This document shows positions 17,187 to 26,547 of a stretch of DNA of 64,000 bases, one piece after another. Where the stretch lies: contig NZ_RCZG01000027.1 in NCBI RefSeq assembly GCF_006439015.1, forward strand, positions 1-64,000, read 5' to 3'. The DNA is from Mycolicibacterium hodleri. GTDB lineage: Bacteria > Actinomycetota > Actinomycetes > Mycobacteriales > Mycobacteriaceae. A model generated the notes under the pieces. The model had not been told where the DNA came from and did no database searches. It saw only the letters and a program-made list of their open reading frames with translations. Every line of letters starts with the position of its first letter. Positions within the stretch are counted from its first letter, which is position 1. Position numbers and translations under genes: made by a program.

Positions 17187-20100
17187 GTGTTCGCCTGGTG
17201 GGGTCGGATGGTGTACCAGTTCCGATACGCAGTTATCGGAATCATGGTCGCGCTGTGCCTTGGGGGCGGCATCTACGGCGCAAGCCTGGGACAGCACGTC
17301 ACGCAGAGCGGCTTCTACGACGACACCAGCCAGTCGGTCAAGGCCTCGGTGCTGGCCGATGACGTCTACGGTCGCGATCGTCTGAGCCACATCGTCGCCG
17401 TTCTCGACGCACCCGAGGGCAAGAAGGCGAACGACCCGCAGTGGTCCAAGCAGGTCAAGAGCGAGCTGGACCGGGTCGTCGCGGACCACCCCGACCAGAT
17501 CTTGTACTGGCGGGGCTATCTGGAGAGTCCCACCGGGGATCCCACCACCAACGCGGCGCTCGCCAACGACGGCACGCGCACCTTCGTCGTCATGCCACTG
17601 AAGGGCGACGACGACGACACCATACTCAAGAACTACAAGGTCATTCAGCCGGATCTGCAGTCCGTCGACGGCGGCAAGATCAAGCTGGCGGGCCTGCAGC
17701 CCATCGCCAGCGAGCTCACGGGCACGATCGGCGACGATCAGAAACGCGCCGAGGTCGCGGCCATTCCGCTGGTGGCGGTGGTGCTGTTCTTCGTCTTCGG
17801 CACCGTCATCGCCGCCAGCCTGCCCGCCCTCATCGGCGGGCTGACCATCATGGGTGCACTCGGCATCATGCGCCTGGCCGCCGAGTTCACCCCCGTGCAC
17901 TTCTTCGCTCAGCCCGTGGTCACGCTGATCGGTCTTGGCATCGCCATCGACTACGGCCTCTTCATCGTGAGTCGATTCCGAGAGGAGTTGGCCGAGGGGT
18001 ATGACACCGAGGCCGCCGTGCGGCGGACGATGATGACCTCGGGGCGCACCGTCATGTTCTCGGCGGTGATCATCGTGGCCTCGTCGGTGCCACTGCTGCT
18101 CTTCCCGCAGGGGTTCCTCAAGTCGATCACGTACGCGATCATCGCCTCGGTGATGCTGGCGGCGATCATGTCGAACACCGTGCTCATCGCGGCGTTGGCG
18201 GTCCTCGGACCCCGCGTCGACTCGCTCGGGGTCAACTCGCTAACCAGGTTCGCCCTGCCCGACACCATCAAGTCGGACCCCTCGAATCCGAAGAAGAACA
18301 CCCTTGCCCTAGCCGCCATCCCGATCGGCATCCTCCTTCCCCCGGTCGGAATAGCGGTGGGGCACGTCGCCCGCACTCAGATCAAGAGGACCGGCGAGCA
18401 GGGCGCGGGCCTGGCATACCTCGGGCTGGTGTTCGCCTACCTCGGCACCTATGGCGGACTCGCCTATGGCTGCTACGCGCTGCGCGATGCGGGCGTCATC
18501 GAGGGCACCCTGTTCTACATCCTGCTTGGCATCGTGATCTTCTGCGCCACGGTCACGGCGATCCTGGCACTGGCGAGATTCGTCCCACTCATTCGCCGGA
18601 TCACCATCGCGTGGCTGAACTTCCTCGCCGAGAAGACCCAGAAGACCAAGACCCGAGAAGAGGTCGAAAAGGGCTTCTGGGGCACGCTGGTCAACAAGGT
18701 GATGAAGCGGCCGGGACTCTTTGCGCTCCCGATCGTGATCGTGATGATCCTGCTCGTCATTCCGCTCGGCCAGTTGGCCCTCGGCGGCATCAGCGAGAAG
18801 TACCTGCCCCCGGACAACGCGGTGCGCCAGGCACAGAACGCCTTCGACTCCAGCTTCCCCGGGTACCGCACCGAGAAGCTGACGCTCGTCGTCCAGGGCG
18901 CGACACCCGAACAGCTCGCTCAGGTCAAGAGCGAAGCAGCTCAGATCACCGGTTTCACCGGTACGTGGGACGAGCGGCCCGTCGCGCCGGACGTGAAGGA
19001 TCCGAAGATTCCGATCGGCGCGAACGGAGAACCGCAGCCCTGCCTGTCGAAGGACCTACCGTGCGTGCTGCAGAACGGTCTCGAGGTGCGCAACGACGCC
19101 TCCAAGAAGATCGACGAGCTCCGCGCCATGTCGGCCCCCAAGGGCGTGACCATTTGGGTCGGCGGCACTCCGGCGCTCGAGCAGGACAGCATCCACAGCC
19201 TCTTCGCGAAGCTGCCACTGATGGTGGTGGTGTTGATCCTCACGACGACGGTGCTGATGTTCCTGGCGTTCGGGTCACTGGTCCTGCCGATCAAGGCCGC
19301 GTTGATGAGTGCGCTCACCCTTGGCTCGACGATGGGCATCCTCACGTGGATGTTCGTCGACGGACACGGCTCGGGCCTGATGAACTACACACCTCAACCC
19401 CTCATGGCGCCGATGATCGGTTTGATCATCGCGGTCATCTGGGGACTGTCGACCGATTACGAGGTTTTCCTGGTCTCCCGCATGGTGGAAGCCAGAGCAC
19501 GCGGGCTGTCCACGGCTGAGGCGATTCGCATCGGTACCGCGACCACGGGCCGGCTGATCACGGGCGCTGCACTCATCCTGGCGGTCGTGGCTGGCGCGTT
19601 CGTATTCTCCGACCTGGTCATGATGAAGTATCTTGCCTTCGGTCTGCTGCTGGCCCTGCTTCTCGATGCGACGGTGATCCGGATGTTCCTGGTCCCGGCG
19701 ATCATGAAGATGCTCGGCGACGACTGCTGGTGGGCGCCGCAGTGGATGAAGCGCATCCAGGAGCGGTTGGGCCTCGGCGAAGTGGAACTCCCCGACGAGC
19801 GCAAGCGGCCGACGGCTCGCGAACCGGAGGTTGATTCCGAGGCTCTCGTGGGCGCCGGTGCGCCGATGCGGGCGCTACCACCTCACGACCCCACTCATCC
19901 GCAGGGTGGACAGCGGTCCGCCGCCACGGGCAAGGCCGCCCCGCAGCGCGTCAGCCCGCCGTCGGCCGCGGGAACCACGCGCATTCCGACCGCATCGCCC
20001 GCGCCCGTCGCCGAGCCGCCTACCACCCGGATGCCTGCCGCGGCACCCGCCGATCAGACCACCCGGATACCGGCGCAGGCTGACGATGCCGCCACCACCC

Positions 20101-20450
20101 GCACGCCGCGAATCGACGCAAGCCGGACCGCCACCCCACCGCGGACAGCGCCACCCCGCGACACCGGTGACAACGGCAGTCGCGAGATCGAGTCATGGCT
20201 CGGCGACCTGCGCGGCGGAGCCAGCGGTCATGGCTCGCACTCGGATGTCCAGCGCCCACCGCAGGCAGGCCGGCGCCAGTCGCCGACACCACCTGCCGCC
20301 GAACCGCCAACCACGGCGATCCCCACTCAGTCGGCCACGGACTCCGAGCCCACCGAGAAGATCGATACGCGTGGAACCGACGAGAATCCCAAGCGCCGCG
20401 GCGGCGGGGTCAGCGCGGCTGACCTGCTGCGCCGGGAAGGCCGACTCTAG
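17187..20450 (+). CDS. mmpL3: MmpL3, trehalose monomycolate flippase, with an unusual mid-protein insertion
   Basis: 1087 residues, against 944 recalled for M. tuberculosis. MmpL3 moves trehalose monomycolate across the inner membrane using proton motive force. The N-terminal FAWWGRMVYQFRYAVIG, the proton-relay pairs D255-Y256 (GIAIDYGLFIVSRF) and D757-Y758 (GLSTDYEVFLVSRM), and the linker KTQKTKTREEVEKGFWG are characteristic. Between LGPRVDSLGV and that linker, about residues 355-466 are additional. They include a DUF4190-like block (371-428) with GHVARTQIKRTGEQGAGLA and a further hydrophobic stretch (441-463). The cytoplasmic tail from about 870 is Pro/Thr-rich with four TTRxP repeats. GTG start preceded by TTAGGAG. 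Confidence 0.97.
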   Translation: MFAWWGRMVYQFRYAVIGIMVALCLGGGIYGASLGQHVTQSGFYDDTSQSVKASVLADDVYGRDRLSHIVAVLDAPEGKKANDPQWSKQVKSELDRVVADHPDQILYWRGYLESPTGDPTTNAALANDGTRTFVVMPLKGDDDDTILKNYKVIQPDLQSVDGGKIKLAGLQPIASELTGTIGDDQKRAEVAAIPLVAVVLFFVFGTVIAASLPALIGGLTIMGALGIMRLAAEFTPVHFFAQPVVTLIGLGIAIDYGLFIVSRFREELAEGYDTEAAVRRTMMTSGRTVMFSAVIIVASSVPLLLFPQGFLKSITYAIIASVMLAAIMSNTVLIAALAVLGPRVDSLGVNSLTRFALPDTIKSDPSNPKKNTLALAAIPIGILLPPVGIAVGHVARTQIKRTGEQGAGLAYLGLVFAYLGTYGGLAYGCYALRDAGVIEGTLFYILLGIVIFCATVTAILALARFVPLIRRITIAWLNFLAEKTQKTKTREEVEKGFWGTLVNKVMKRPGLFALPIVIVMILLVIPLGQLALGGISEKYLPPDNAVRQAQNAFDSSFPGYRTEKLTLVVQGATPEQLAQVKSEAAQITGFTGTWDERPVAPDVKDPKIPIGANGEPQPCLSKDLPCVLQNGLEVRNDASKKIDELRAMSAPKGVTIWVGGTPALEQDSIHSLFAKLPLMVVVLILTTTVLMFLAFGSLVLPIKAALMSALTLGSTMGILTWMFVDGHGSGLMNYTPQPLMAPMIGLIIAVIWGLSTDYEVFLVSRMVEARARGLSTAEAIRIGTATTGRLITGAALILAVVAGAFVFSDLVMMKYLAFGLLLALLLDATVIRMFLVPAIMKMLGDDCWWAPQWMKRIQERLGLGEVELPDERKRPTAREPEVDSEALVGAGAPMRALPPHDPTHPQGGQRSAATGKAAPQRVSPPSAAGTTRIPTASPAPVAEPPTTRMPAAAPADQTTRIPAQADDAATTRTPRIDASRTATPPRTAPPRDTGDNGSREIESWLGDLRGGASGHGSHSDVQRPPQAGRRQSPTPPAAEPPTTAIPTQSATDSEPTEKIDTRGTDENPKRRGGGVSAADLLRREGRL

Positions 20451-20458
20451 GCGTCGAC

Positions 20459-21619
20459 TTAGGTTTCGGCCTCGAGGTCGTCGGCCGTGCCAGCGATCTG
20501 TGGCCCGTCACCAGCAGCGAGGGCAGCCTCCTCGGCATCGGGATCGTCGGCCAGCAGCACGCGCGCCGCACTGTTGAGCACCGCAACGATCGGTACGGCC
20601 AGCAGGGCTCCCACGATGCCGGCCGTCACCCCGCCCGCCGTAATCGCGAGCACCACCGCAAGGGGGTGAAGCGACACCGCGCGGCCCATCACCAGCGGTT
20701 GCAGTACGTGCGCCTCGAGCTGCTGCACGGCGATGATCAGGCCGAACGTGATCAACGCGTAGACCCAGCCCTTGGCGATCAGCGCGACGATCACGGCTAG
20801 TCCGCCGGTGAGCACCGCACCGATCAGGGGGATGAATGCACCGAGGAAGACGAGCGACGCCAAGGGCAACGCGAGCGGAATCCCCATGATTGCCAAGCCG
20901 GCCCCGATGCCGACCGCATCGACGAAAGCCACCAGGAAGGTGGCGCGGACGTAGCCGATCAACGAGTGGAAGCCGGCACTGCTCGCGTCGCGCACCCGCT
21001 CGCGAACTGTCCGCGGGAAGACCTTCGTGACGAACGCGAAGATGTTGCGGCCACCCTGCAGCAGGAAGATCAGCGTGAAGAGCATCAGCAGCGCGCCGGT
21101 GACGATCTCGGTGATGGTGCCCGCGGTAGACAGGGCGCCGCTGGTCAACTTGGACTGGTTGTTCTTCAGCGCCTCGATGGCGGTGTCGGTCGCACTCTTG
21201 ATCTGGTCGTTGCTGAAGTGCGAGAGCAGGCCGGTGTTGAGCGAGTTCCTCGCATTGGCGATGCTGAGGGCCACCTGGTCGATCAGCGCTGGCGCGCCCT
21301 GGATGAACTGGCTGACTACGAACGTGAGGATGCCGCCCACCACGACGATGCTGCTCAGGATGACCAGGGCGACGGCCGCACCTCTCGCCAGCCCGCGGCG
21401 GTCGAGGTAGTCGACGAACGGTAGCAGCATCGCCGTCACCATCGTCGCCAGCAGCACCGGTACCACGATGACCTCGAGGTGCATGACCAGCCACAAGAAT
21501 GCGACCAGGGCACCCATGATGATCAGCAGCCGCCACGACCACGCTGCGGTCTTGCGGACCAGGGGGTGCACCGATGCATCGGCCTGCGAGTCAAGCGATA
21601 AGGAAAAGCCCTCTGGCAT
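20459..21619 (-). CDS. AI-2E family permease (Rv0205-like)
   Basis: 386 residues with about eight predicted membrane segments: a pair near residues 28-75, one at [20 protein letters not shown], one at [19 protein letters not shown], and four in the C-terminal half. The C-terminal pattern [27 protein letters not shown] and [31 protein letters not shown] is typical of the AI-2E/PerM family. Substrates of mycobacterial members are unknown, and the name does not prove autoinducer transport. The tail is acidic. Convergent with mmpL3 (8 bp between stops), as Rv0205 and mmpL3 are. ATG at 21619, 75 bp from the divergent Rv0204c-like start. Confidence 0.88.
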   Translation of the reverse strand: MPEGFSLSLDSQADASVHPLVRKTAAWSWRLLIIMGALVAFLWLVMHLEVIVVPVLLATMVTAMLLPFVDYLDRRGLARGAAVALVILSSIVVVGGILTFVVSQFIQGAPALIDQVALSIANARNSLNTGLLSHFSNDQIKSATDTAIEALKNNQSKLTSGALSTAGTITEIVTGALLMLFTLIFLLQGGRNIFAFVTKVFPRTVRERVRDASSAGFHSLIGYVRATFLVAFVDAVGIGAGLAIMGIPLALPLASLVFLGAFIPLIGAVLTGGLAVIVALIAKGWVYALITFGLIIAVQQLEAHVLQPLVMGRAVSLHPLAVVLAITAGGVTAGIVGALLAVPIVAVLNSAARVLLADDPDAEEAALAAGDGPQIAGTADDLEAET

Positions 21620-21682
21620 CCCGGTAGCGTAACGACTCGCCACGCGTGTTCCTGGCAAGCTCGTCGGGCGTTGGCGCGCCGT

Positions 21683-21688
21683 TACTCT
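21683..21688 (+). promoter_or_regulatory. -10 hexamer TACTCT of a probable leaderless mRNA
   Basis: TACTCT is followed by exactly 6 nt and then GTG at 21695. This spacing puts the transcription start at the start codon and supports choosing 21695 over the upstream TTG. Confidence 0.55.
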
Positions 21689-21694
21689 ATAGCC

Positions 21695-22825
21695 GTGTCG
21701 CAGCATGCCATGGAGGGCAGGAGCGAAGCGACCCGGGAAATCGCCATGGAGGGCAGGAGCGAAGCGACCCGGGAAGCCCGCCCGCGCGGAAAGTACTGGT
21801 GGTTGCGCTGGGTGATCATCTGCATCGCCGTCGTGGTGCTCGCTGTCGAAGTCGTTCTGGTGTGGGATCAGCTGGCCAAGGCGTGGCGAAGCCTGTTGTC
21901 GGCGAACTGGTGGTGGGTGCTCGCAGCCATGCTGGCGGCTCTGGCCTCGATGCACAGCTTCGCCCAGATTCAACGAACACTCCTGAAGTCCGCGGGCGTC
22001 TACGTCACACAGTTGCGGTCGGAGGCCGCGTTCTATGCAGGCAATGCGCTATCGACGACGATGCCTGGCGGTCCGGTGCTCTCGGCGACGTTCGTCTATC
22101 GGCAGCAACGGCTCTGGGGCGCCTCGCCCTTGGTCGCGTCCTGGCAGTTGGTCATGTCGGGCGTCTTGCAGGTCGTCGGACTGGCGCTGCTGGGGCTCGG
22201 CGGCGCCTTCCTCCTAGGTGCCAGCAAGAACCCGCTGTCGCTCATCTTCACGCTGGGCGGCTTCGTCGTCTTGCTGGTGCTGGCACAGTCGGTCGCATCG
22301 AATCCGCATCAGATCGATGGCATCGGGGTGCGTCTGCTGTCGTGGTTCAACTCCGCGCGGGGCAAGCCCTTCTATACCGGCCTGGACAAGTGGCGCGAGA
22401 TGCTCGCTCAACTCGAGTCGGTGAGCCTGACCCGACGCGCGCTGGGCACCGCGTTCAGTTGGTCGCTCTTCAACTGGGTGGCCGACGTCGCCTGCTTGGC
22501 CTTCGCCGCCTACGCCGCGGGTGGCAAGCCGTCGCTGGCGGGTCTCACCGTGGCCTACGCGGCGGCGCGTGCGGTCGGCTCCATTCCGCTGATGCCCGGC
22601 GGCCTACTAATCGTGGAGGCCGTCTTGGTCCCGGGTCTGGTGTCCAGCGGGATGACGCTGGCGTCGGCGATCTCGGCGATGCTCATCTACCGACTGGTGA
22701 GCTGGATCTTCATCTCGGCGATCGGCTGGGTGGTGTTCTTCTTCATGTTCCGCACCGAGAAGGACATCGATCCGGACGCTGCGGTGGGGTCCGAAGCCGG
22801 GCGCGAGGCCGAAGGCGGGCCATAG
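21695..22825 (+). CDS. UPF0104/YbhN-type integral membrane protein (Rv0204c-like)
   Basis: 376 residues. After about 30 polar residues containing a duplicated 12-residue segment come membrane helices starting [63 protein letters not shown] and [19 protein letters not shown] are hallmarks of the lysylphosphatidylglycerol-synthase transmembrane (UPF0104) family. The soluble aminoacyl-transfer domain is absent, so it is not an LPG synthase on its own; a flippase-like role is inference. The C-terminus is short and charged. The M23-like lipoprotein gene follows after 9 bp. Confidence 0.85.
   Translation: MSQHAMEGRSEATREIAMEGRSEATREARPRGKYWWLRWVIICIAVVVLAVEVVLVWDQLAKAWRSLLSANWWWVLAAMLAALASMHSFAQIQRTLLKSAGVYVTQLRSEAAFYAGNALSTTMPGGPVLSATFVYRQQRLWGASPLVASWQLVMSGVLQVVGLALLGLGGAFLLGASKNPLSLIFTLGGFVVLLVLAQSVASNPHQIDGIGVRLLSWFNSARGKPFYTGLDKWREMLAQLESVSLTRRALGTAFSWSLFNWVADVACLAFAAYAAGGKPSLAGLTVAYAAARAVGSIPLMPGGLLIVEAVLVPGLVSSGMTLASAISAMLIYRLVSWIFISAIGWVVFFFMFRTEKDIDPDAAVGSEAGREAEGGP
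21707..21775 (+). repeat. Tandem duplication, 36-bp period, at the start of the Rv0204c-like gene
   Basis: A 33-nt block beginning GCCATGGAGGGCAGGAGCGA occurs at 21707-21739 and again at 21743-21775. It adds exactly 12 codons and duplicates the peptide [10 protein letters not shown]. Its core GGGCAGGAGCG-AGCGAC-CGGG also occurs inside mmpL11 at 30354-30381, marking it as a dispersed repeat rather than a local slip only. Confidence 0.85.
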
Positions 22826-22834
22826 GATCGGCGA

Positions 22835-24097
22835 ATGCACCGACACACCCGGAACACGCTCGCGATTCTGGGTGCGGCCGTTCTCGTTGCCGCGTGCGAG
22901 TCCTCGAACGTACCGACGTCCGAGTCGAGCGGATCCCCACCATCCTCGCCTGCGACCTCCGAATCTCCGACGAAGGCGACCGCTGCGCCGGAAGCGGTCG
23001 AGGCCACCCCCGTCATCGCGAGCGTCGTCGCGGCGCCCGTTCCGGTGCCGACCACCGACGGGAAGGTCCACCTTGCCTACGAGGTGCAGCTGACCAACGC
23101 GCTCGACGGGACCGCAACCCTGAAGTCGTTGTCCGTCACGGCCGGCGGCGACAAGCTGCTGACGCTTGCCGGCACCGAGCTGGCATATTGGACGCGCGCC
23201 CTCGGCGCCGGGCAGACGCCGACTACTACGCTTGCCTCCGGACAGGCGGGCATCGTGTGGCTCGACGTCGTGCTCGACGCTGGGGCACCCGTGCCCACCG
23301 AACTCACCCATACCCTCGTCGTCGACCTGTCCAAGCCCATGCCGCCGCTGTTGCCCGCCACCATGATCGAGAACGACGTCGCATCGGTGACCGTCTCGAC
23401 GCAGAAGCCCGTCGTCATCTCGCCACCATTGGACGGTCCGCGGTGGCTGGACGCCAACAGCTGTTGCGACATGACGGCGCACCGGACTGCGATGAACCCG
23501 ATAAACGGAAAGCTTTGGGCAGCAGAGCGATTCGCCATCGACTACGTGCAGTTGAGCGAGGATGGCACCATCTTCAAGGGCGACCGGTCCAAGCCGGAGA
23601 GCTACCCGTACTTCGGCGCCGACATTCACGCCGTGAGCGATGGTCCCGTGGTCGCCGTTCTCGACGGGCTGCCCGAACAGGTCGCGGGTAAGAGCCCCAC
23701 CGGGCTCACCCTCGAGCAGTACGGCGGCAACCACGTGGTGCAGGACATCGGCGGAGGCAACTACGCGTTCTACGCGCACCTGAAAACTGGGTCGGTGAAG
23801 GTCAAACCCGGTGACAAGCTCACCACCGGTCAAGTCATCGCCAACCTCGGCAACACCGGGAACACCGATGCGCCGCACCTCCACTTCCACGTGATGAGCA
23901 CACCGGACCCGTTGCGCTCCAACGGATTGCCGTTCGTCTTCAAGAACTTCACACTCGACGGAAGGTTCGCGTCGATGGATGCCATCGACCCGCTACTGAC
24001 GGGCGGATCCGCGTCGGTGGCGCCGGGATCGGTGGCTCGCGACGAGAAGAACCTCAGTCCGTTGGTGCTCGACGTGATGACGTATGCGGGAGGGTAG
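22835..24097 (+). CDS. Lipoprotein with M23 (LytM-like) domain, first zinc ligand replaced
   Basis: 420 residues. The N-terminus is a lipoprotein signal with lipobox LVAAC (Cys at 21), followed by a Ser/Thr/Pro-rich linker. A beta-rich middle region (about 70-200) precedes an M23 fold: ERFAIDYVQL, ADIHAVSDGPVVAVLDG, GNHVVQDIGGGNYAFYAHL, GDKLTTGQVIANLGNTGNT and APHLHFHVMS. The HLHFH motif has the zinc-binding HxH. At the first metal site the expected HxxxD appears as RFAID, with Arg for His, so hydrolysis of peptidoglycan is uncertain; it may bind or activate. It overlaps the DUF3054 gene by 14 bp. Not part of the M. tuberculosis gene order here. Confidence 0.82.
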   Translation: MHRHTRNTLAILGAAVLVAACESSNVPTSESSGSPPSSPATSESPTKATAAPEAVEATPVIASVVAAPVPVPTTDGKVHLAYEVQLTNALDGTATLKSLSVTAGGDKLLTLAGTELAYWTRALGAGQTPTTTLASGQAGIVWLDVVLDAGAPVPTELTHTLVVDLSKPMPPLLPATMIENDVASVTVSTQKPVVISPPLDGPRWLDANSCCDMTAHRTAMNPINGKLWAAERFAIDYVQLSEDGTIFKGDRSKPESYPYFGADIHAVSDGPVVAVLDGLPEQVAGKSPTGLTLEQYGGNHVVQDIGGGNYAFYAHLKTGSVKVKPGDKLTTGQVIANLGNTGNTDAPHLHFHVMSTPDPLRSNGLPFVFKNFTLDGRFASMDAIDPLLTGGSASVAPGSVARDEKNLSPLVLDVMTYAGG

Positions 24098-24473
24098 CGA
24101 CGCGAGGACGCGCACCGCCGCGGCCGCACTGCTCGCCGACGTCGTATGCGTGTTGGTGTTCTGCGCCGTCGGCAGGCGAAACCACGCGGAGGGAATCACC
24201 GTCACGGGCGTTCTCGACACGGCGTGGCCCTTCCTGTCCGGCACGGCGGCCGGTTGGCTGGCCACTAGGGCATGGCAACGCCCGACCTCGTTGGCCCCGA
24301 CGGGCGTCGTCATCTGGTTGAGCACCGTTGTCATCGGAATGTTGTTGCGCAAGGCCACATCTCAGGGCACCGCAATCAGCTTCGTGGTGGTCGCTTCGCT
24401 TTCGACCGCCATCCTGCTACTCGGTTGGCGCCTCGGCGCAAGGGTCCTCCGTCGCCCCCGAAAAAGCCCCTGA
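24084..24473 (+). CDS. DUF3054 membrane protein
   Basis: 129 residues with four hydrophobic segments: AAALLADVVCVLVFCAVG, TAWPFLSGTAAGWLATRAW, TGVVIWLSTVVIGMLL and ISFVVVASLSTAILLLGWRL. The GRRNHAEG motif and WPF segment are typical of DUF3054, a family of unknown function in actinobacteria. The start overlaps the preceding lipoprotein gene by 14 bp. The end overlaps the convergent histidine kinase gene by 98 bp. Confidence 0.8.
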   Translation: MREGSDARTRTAAAALLADVVCVLVFCAVGRRNHAEGITVTGVLDTAWPFLSGTAAGWLATRAWQRPTSLAPTGVVIWLSTVVIGMLLRKATSQGTAISFVVVASLSTAILLLGWRLGARVLRRPRKSP

Positions 24474-25821
24474 CCGACTCGTCGTCGCCCAAATCCGATT
24501 CGAATTCAGGCGACGTCAGCACGGTGAGGGTGGCCCGCAGACCGCCGAGCGGGCCGTCTGACAACACGATCTCGCCACCGTGCAGCGCCGCCTGCTGCGC
24601 CACCAACGCGAGGCCGAGGCCCGAACCGCCGGGCGTCGCGGTACTCCCACGGGCGAACCTCCCCATGACGAACTGATGTTCACGGGTGGGAAGTCCGCAG
24701 CCGTCGTCGTCGACGACGATGGAGAGCATCTCGTCGCGACCCTCGACGGCGGGAATCCGGTCGGCCGCCAACACGATCCGACTGGCTCCGCCATGAGCGA
24801 TGGCATTGCGCACCAGGTTGTCTACGGCGAGTCGCAGTCCGCCGGACCAACCCCAGATGGCGCCGATGCCGTCGTCGCTGTGAACGACGATGTCCACGTC
24901 TCCGGCGCGCGCGTTCTCGCGGGCGACCCGGTCGAGCAGGTCGGTGACGTCGATGCGTTCGCGATCCTCGTCCTGCGCCAGCTGTCCCGATGCGAGCTGT
25001 CCGAGGGCCGTGATGATCGCCTCCACACGGCGTTGCGCGCGCGCCAGGTCGCCGACGACTTCGTCGCGTTCGTCGGCGGGCAGGTCATGGATCCGCAGGG
25101 TGTCTAGGTCGGCTCGCATCGCGGTCAACGGGGTCCGCAATTCGTGTGCGGCGTTGGCCGCGAAGTCCTGCGCCGCCTGAAGCGAGTTCGTCGTGGCCAG
25201 TTTGGCCGCCGCGAGGCGATCCAGCATCCCTGCCATGGCATCCGAGAGCTCTTCGGCTTCCCGCGCGCCCTTGACGGCCGTCATTCGCTCGCTGTCGTCG
25301 CCAAGCTTCATGGTCTGTTCGGTGAGCCTGCGCAGAGGTCGGATCGCCGGACCCGCCAGCAGCCACCCGAGCCCGCCGGCGATCAGCACGGTGACGACGC
25401 CGACCGCGGTATACAGCGGAATCCGGGCGCGGTTCAAGAGGATGCTGTTGGCACGGATGCCCACCGACATCAGCAACCCGCCCTGCTGGTCGACAGGGAT
25501 CGTGCGCACCCGGTATTCGATGCCGTTGACCTCGACGGTTTCGGTGCCCGGCGACAACTGCGGAAGCTGTAAGCCCCGCTGGAAGACCACCTGGCCCGAG
25601 GATTCGGATCGACCCGTCTGGAGCACGCCGTTGGTCTGGTCGTAGACGCTGGCGTCGATGATCGCGTCCAGCCGACGGTCGAGCTGCGCGGCGTCGTTGT
25701 TGGCCAATACCAACGACGTGAGAACCGTGAATACCGCCACCACGGCCGCAGCTGCGGCGGCCGCGGCCAAGGCGACGCGGGTGCGCAGTGAGGCCGACCT
25801 GCCTAGTCGGGGCAGCCGCAC
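24376..25821 (-). CDS. PrrB-like sensor histidine kinase
   Basis: 481 residues. TM1 about 14-40, extracytoplasmic region about 41-135, TM2 about 136-160, HAMP about 160-210. The dimerisation/phosphoacceptor segment is FAANAAHELRTPLTAMRADL with H226. ATPase boxes are LRLAVDNLVRNAIAHGG (N), VVDDDGCGLP (G1), FARGSTATPGGSGLGLALV (F/G2). It resembles PrrB of the mycobacterial PrrA/PrrB pair but extends about 35 residues further, into sequence antisense to the DUF3054 gene. GTG start 1 bp after the response-regulator stop. The signal is unknown; linkage to a haemophore gene suggests haem or envelope stress as a hypothesis. Confidence 0.88.
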   Translation of the reverse strand: MRLPRLGRSASLRTRVALAAAAAAAAVVAVFTVLTSLVLANNDAAQLDRRLDAIIDASVYDQTNGVLQTGRSESSGQVVFQRGLQLPQLSPGTETVEVNGIEYRVRTIPVDQQGGLLMSVGIRANSILLNRARIPLYTAVGVVTVLIAGGLGWLLAGPAIRPLRRLTEQTMKLGDDSERMTAVKGAREAEELSDAMAGMLDRLAAAKLATTNSLQAAQDFAANAAHELRTPLTAMRADLDTLRIHDLPADERDEVVGDLARAQRRVEAIITALGQLASGQLAQDEDRERIDVTDLLDRVARENARAGDVDIVVHSDDGIGAIWGWSGGLRLAVDNLVRNAIAHGGASRIVLAADRIPAVEGRDEMLSIVVDDDGCGLPTREHQFVMGRFARGSTATPGGSGLGLALVAQQAALHGGEIVLSDGPLGGLRATLTVLTSPEFESDLGDDESVRGFFGGDGGPLRRGANRVAGWRSKAKRPPRS

Positions 25822-25822
25822 C

Positions 25823-26542
25823 TCAGGGCTCGTCGCGCAGGACGTACCCGATCCCGCGAACCGTGTGGATCACCCGGGGGTGGCCTTCGCGTTCGAGTTT
25901 GCGTCGTAGGTAACTGATGAATACGTCCGCAACGTTCGTGTCGACGTCGAAGTCATATCCCCACACCAACTCGAGCAAACGCTGCCGCGACAACACCACG
26001 CCCGCATTCTCCGCCAGCACGGCGAGCAGGTCGAACTCCCGCTTGGTGAGATCTGCCCGCTCACCCTCGACGAACACCAACCGCCTGGCCGTGTCAATGG
26101 TCAGCGGTCCGACGGTCATGGTGTCCGGAGAGCGCTCCGACAAACTCGATCGCCGCAGCAGGGCGTGCAGTCGGGCGACTAGTTCACCCAGGTCGAACGG
26201 CTTGGTCAGGTAGTCGTCGGCACCCGCTTCGAGCCCGGCGATCCTGTCATTGACGGTGTCTCGCGCAGACAACACACAGATCGGAATGTCGTTGCCCAAT
26301 GCCCTCAACGCGGTCACCACCGCGACGCCGTCCAACTCCGGCATTTGGACGTCGAGGACCAGCGCGTCGAGCGCTTCGTTCGACAGCAACCGCAGCGCTT
26401 CCTTGCCGCTCGCCGCAACCCGCACGTCGAAACCCGAGTGCCGCAAGCCGCGGGACACGGAGGTTCTGACGTCCGGATCGTCGTCGACCATCAAGACCGT
26501 GCGACCCGCGCCGTCAAGCGCAGGCGGCCCCGCCACCTGCAC
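25823..26542 (-). CDS. PrrA-like OmpR-family response regulator
   Basis: 239 residues. The receiver domain (about 15-130) has [11 protein letters not shown], phosphoacceptor D64 in [13 protein letters not shown], the switch Ser of CVLSARD and Lys of DDYLTKPF. The winged-helix output domain (about 145-235) contains [35 protein letters not shown] and [13 protein letters not shown], close to PrrA. It lies between the haemophore gene (5 bp upstream) and the kinase (1 bp downstream), indicating one transcript. GTG start at 26542; a shorter start is possible because the first 12 residues are not conserved in kind. Confidence 0.9.
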   Translation of the reverse strand: MQVAGPPALDGAGRTVLMVDDDPDVRTSVSRGLRHSGFDVRVAASGKEALRLLSNEALDALVLDVQMPELDGVAVVTALRALGNDIPICVLSARDTVNDRIAGLEAGADDYLTKPFDLGELVARLHALLRRSSLSERSPDTMTVGPLTIDTARRLVFVEGERADLTKREFDLLAVLAENAGVVLSRQRLLELVWGYDFDVDTNVADVFISYLRRKLEREGHPRVIHTVRGIGYVLRDEP

Positions 26543-26547
26543 CCGGA

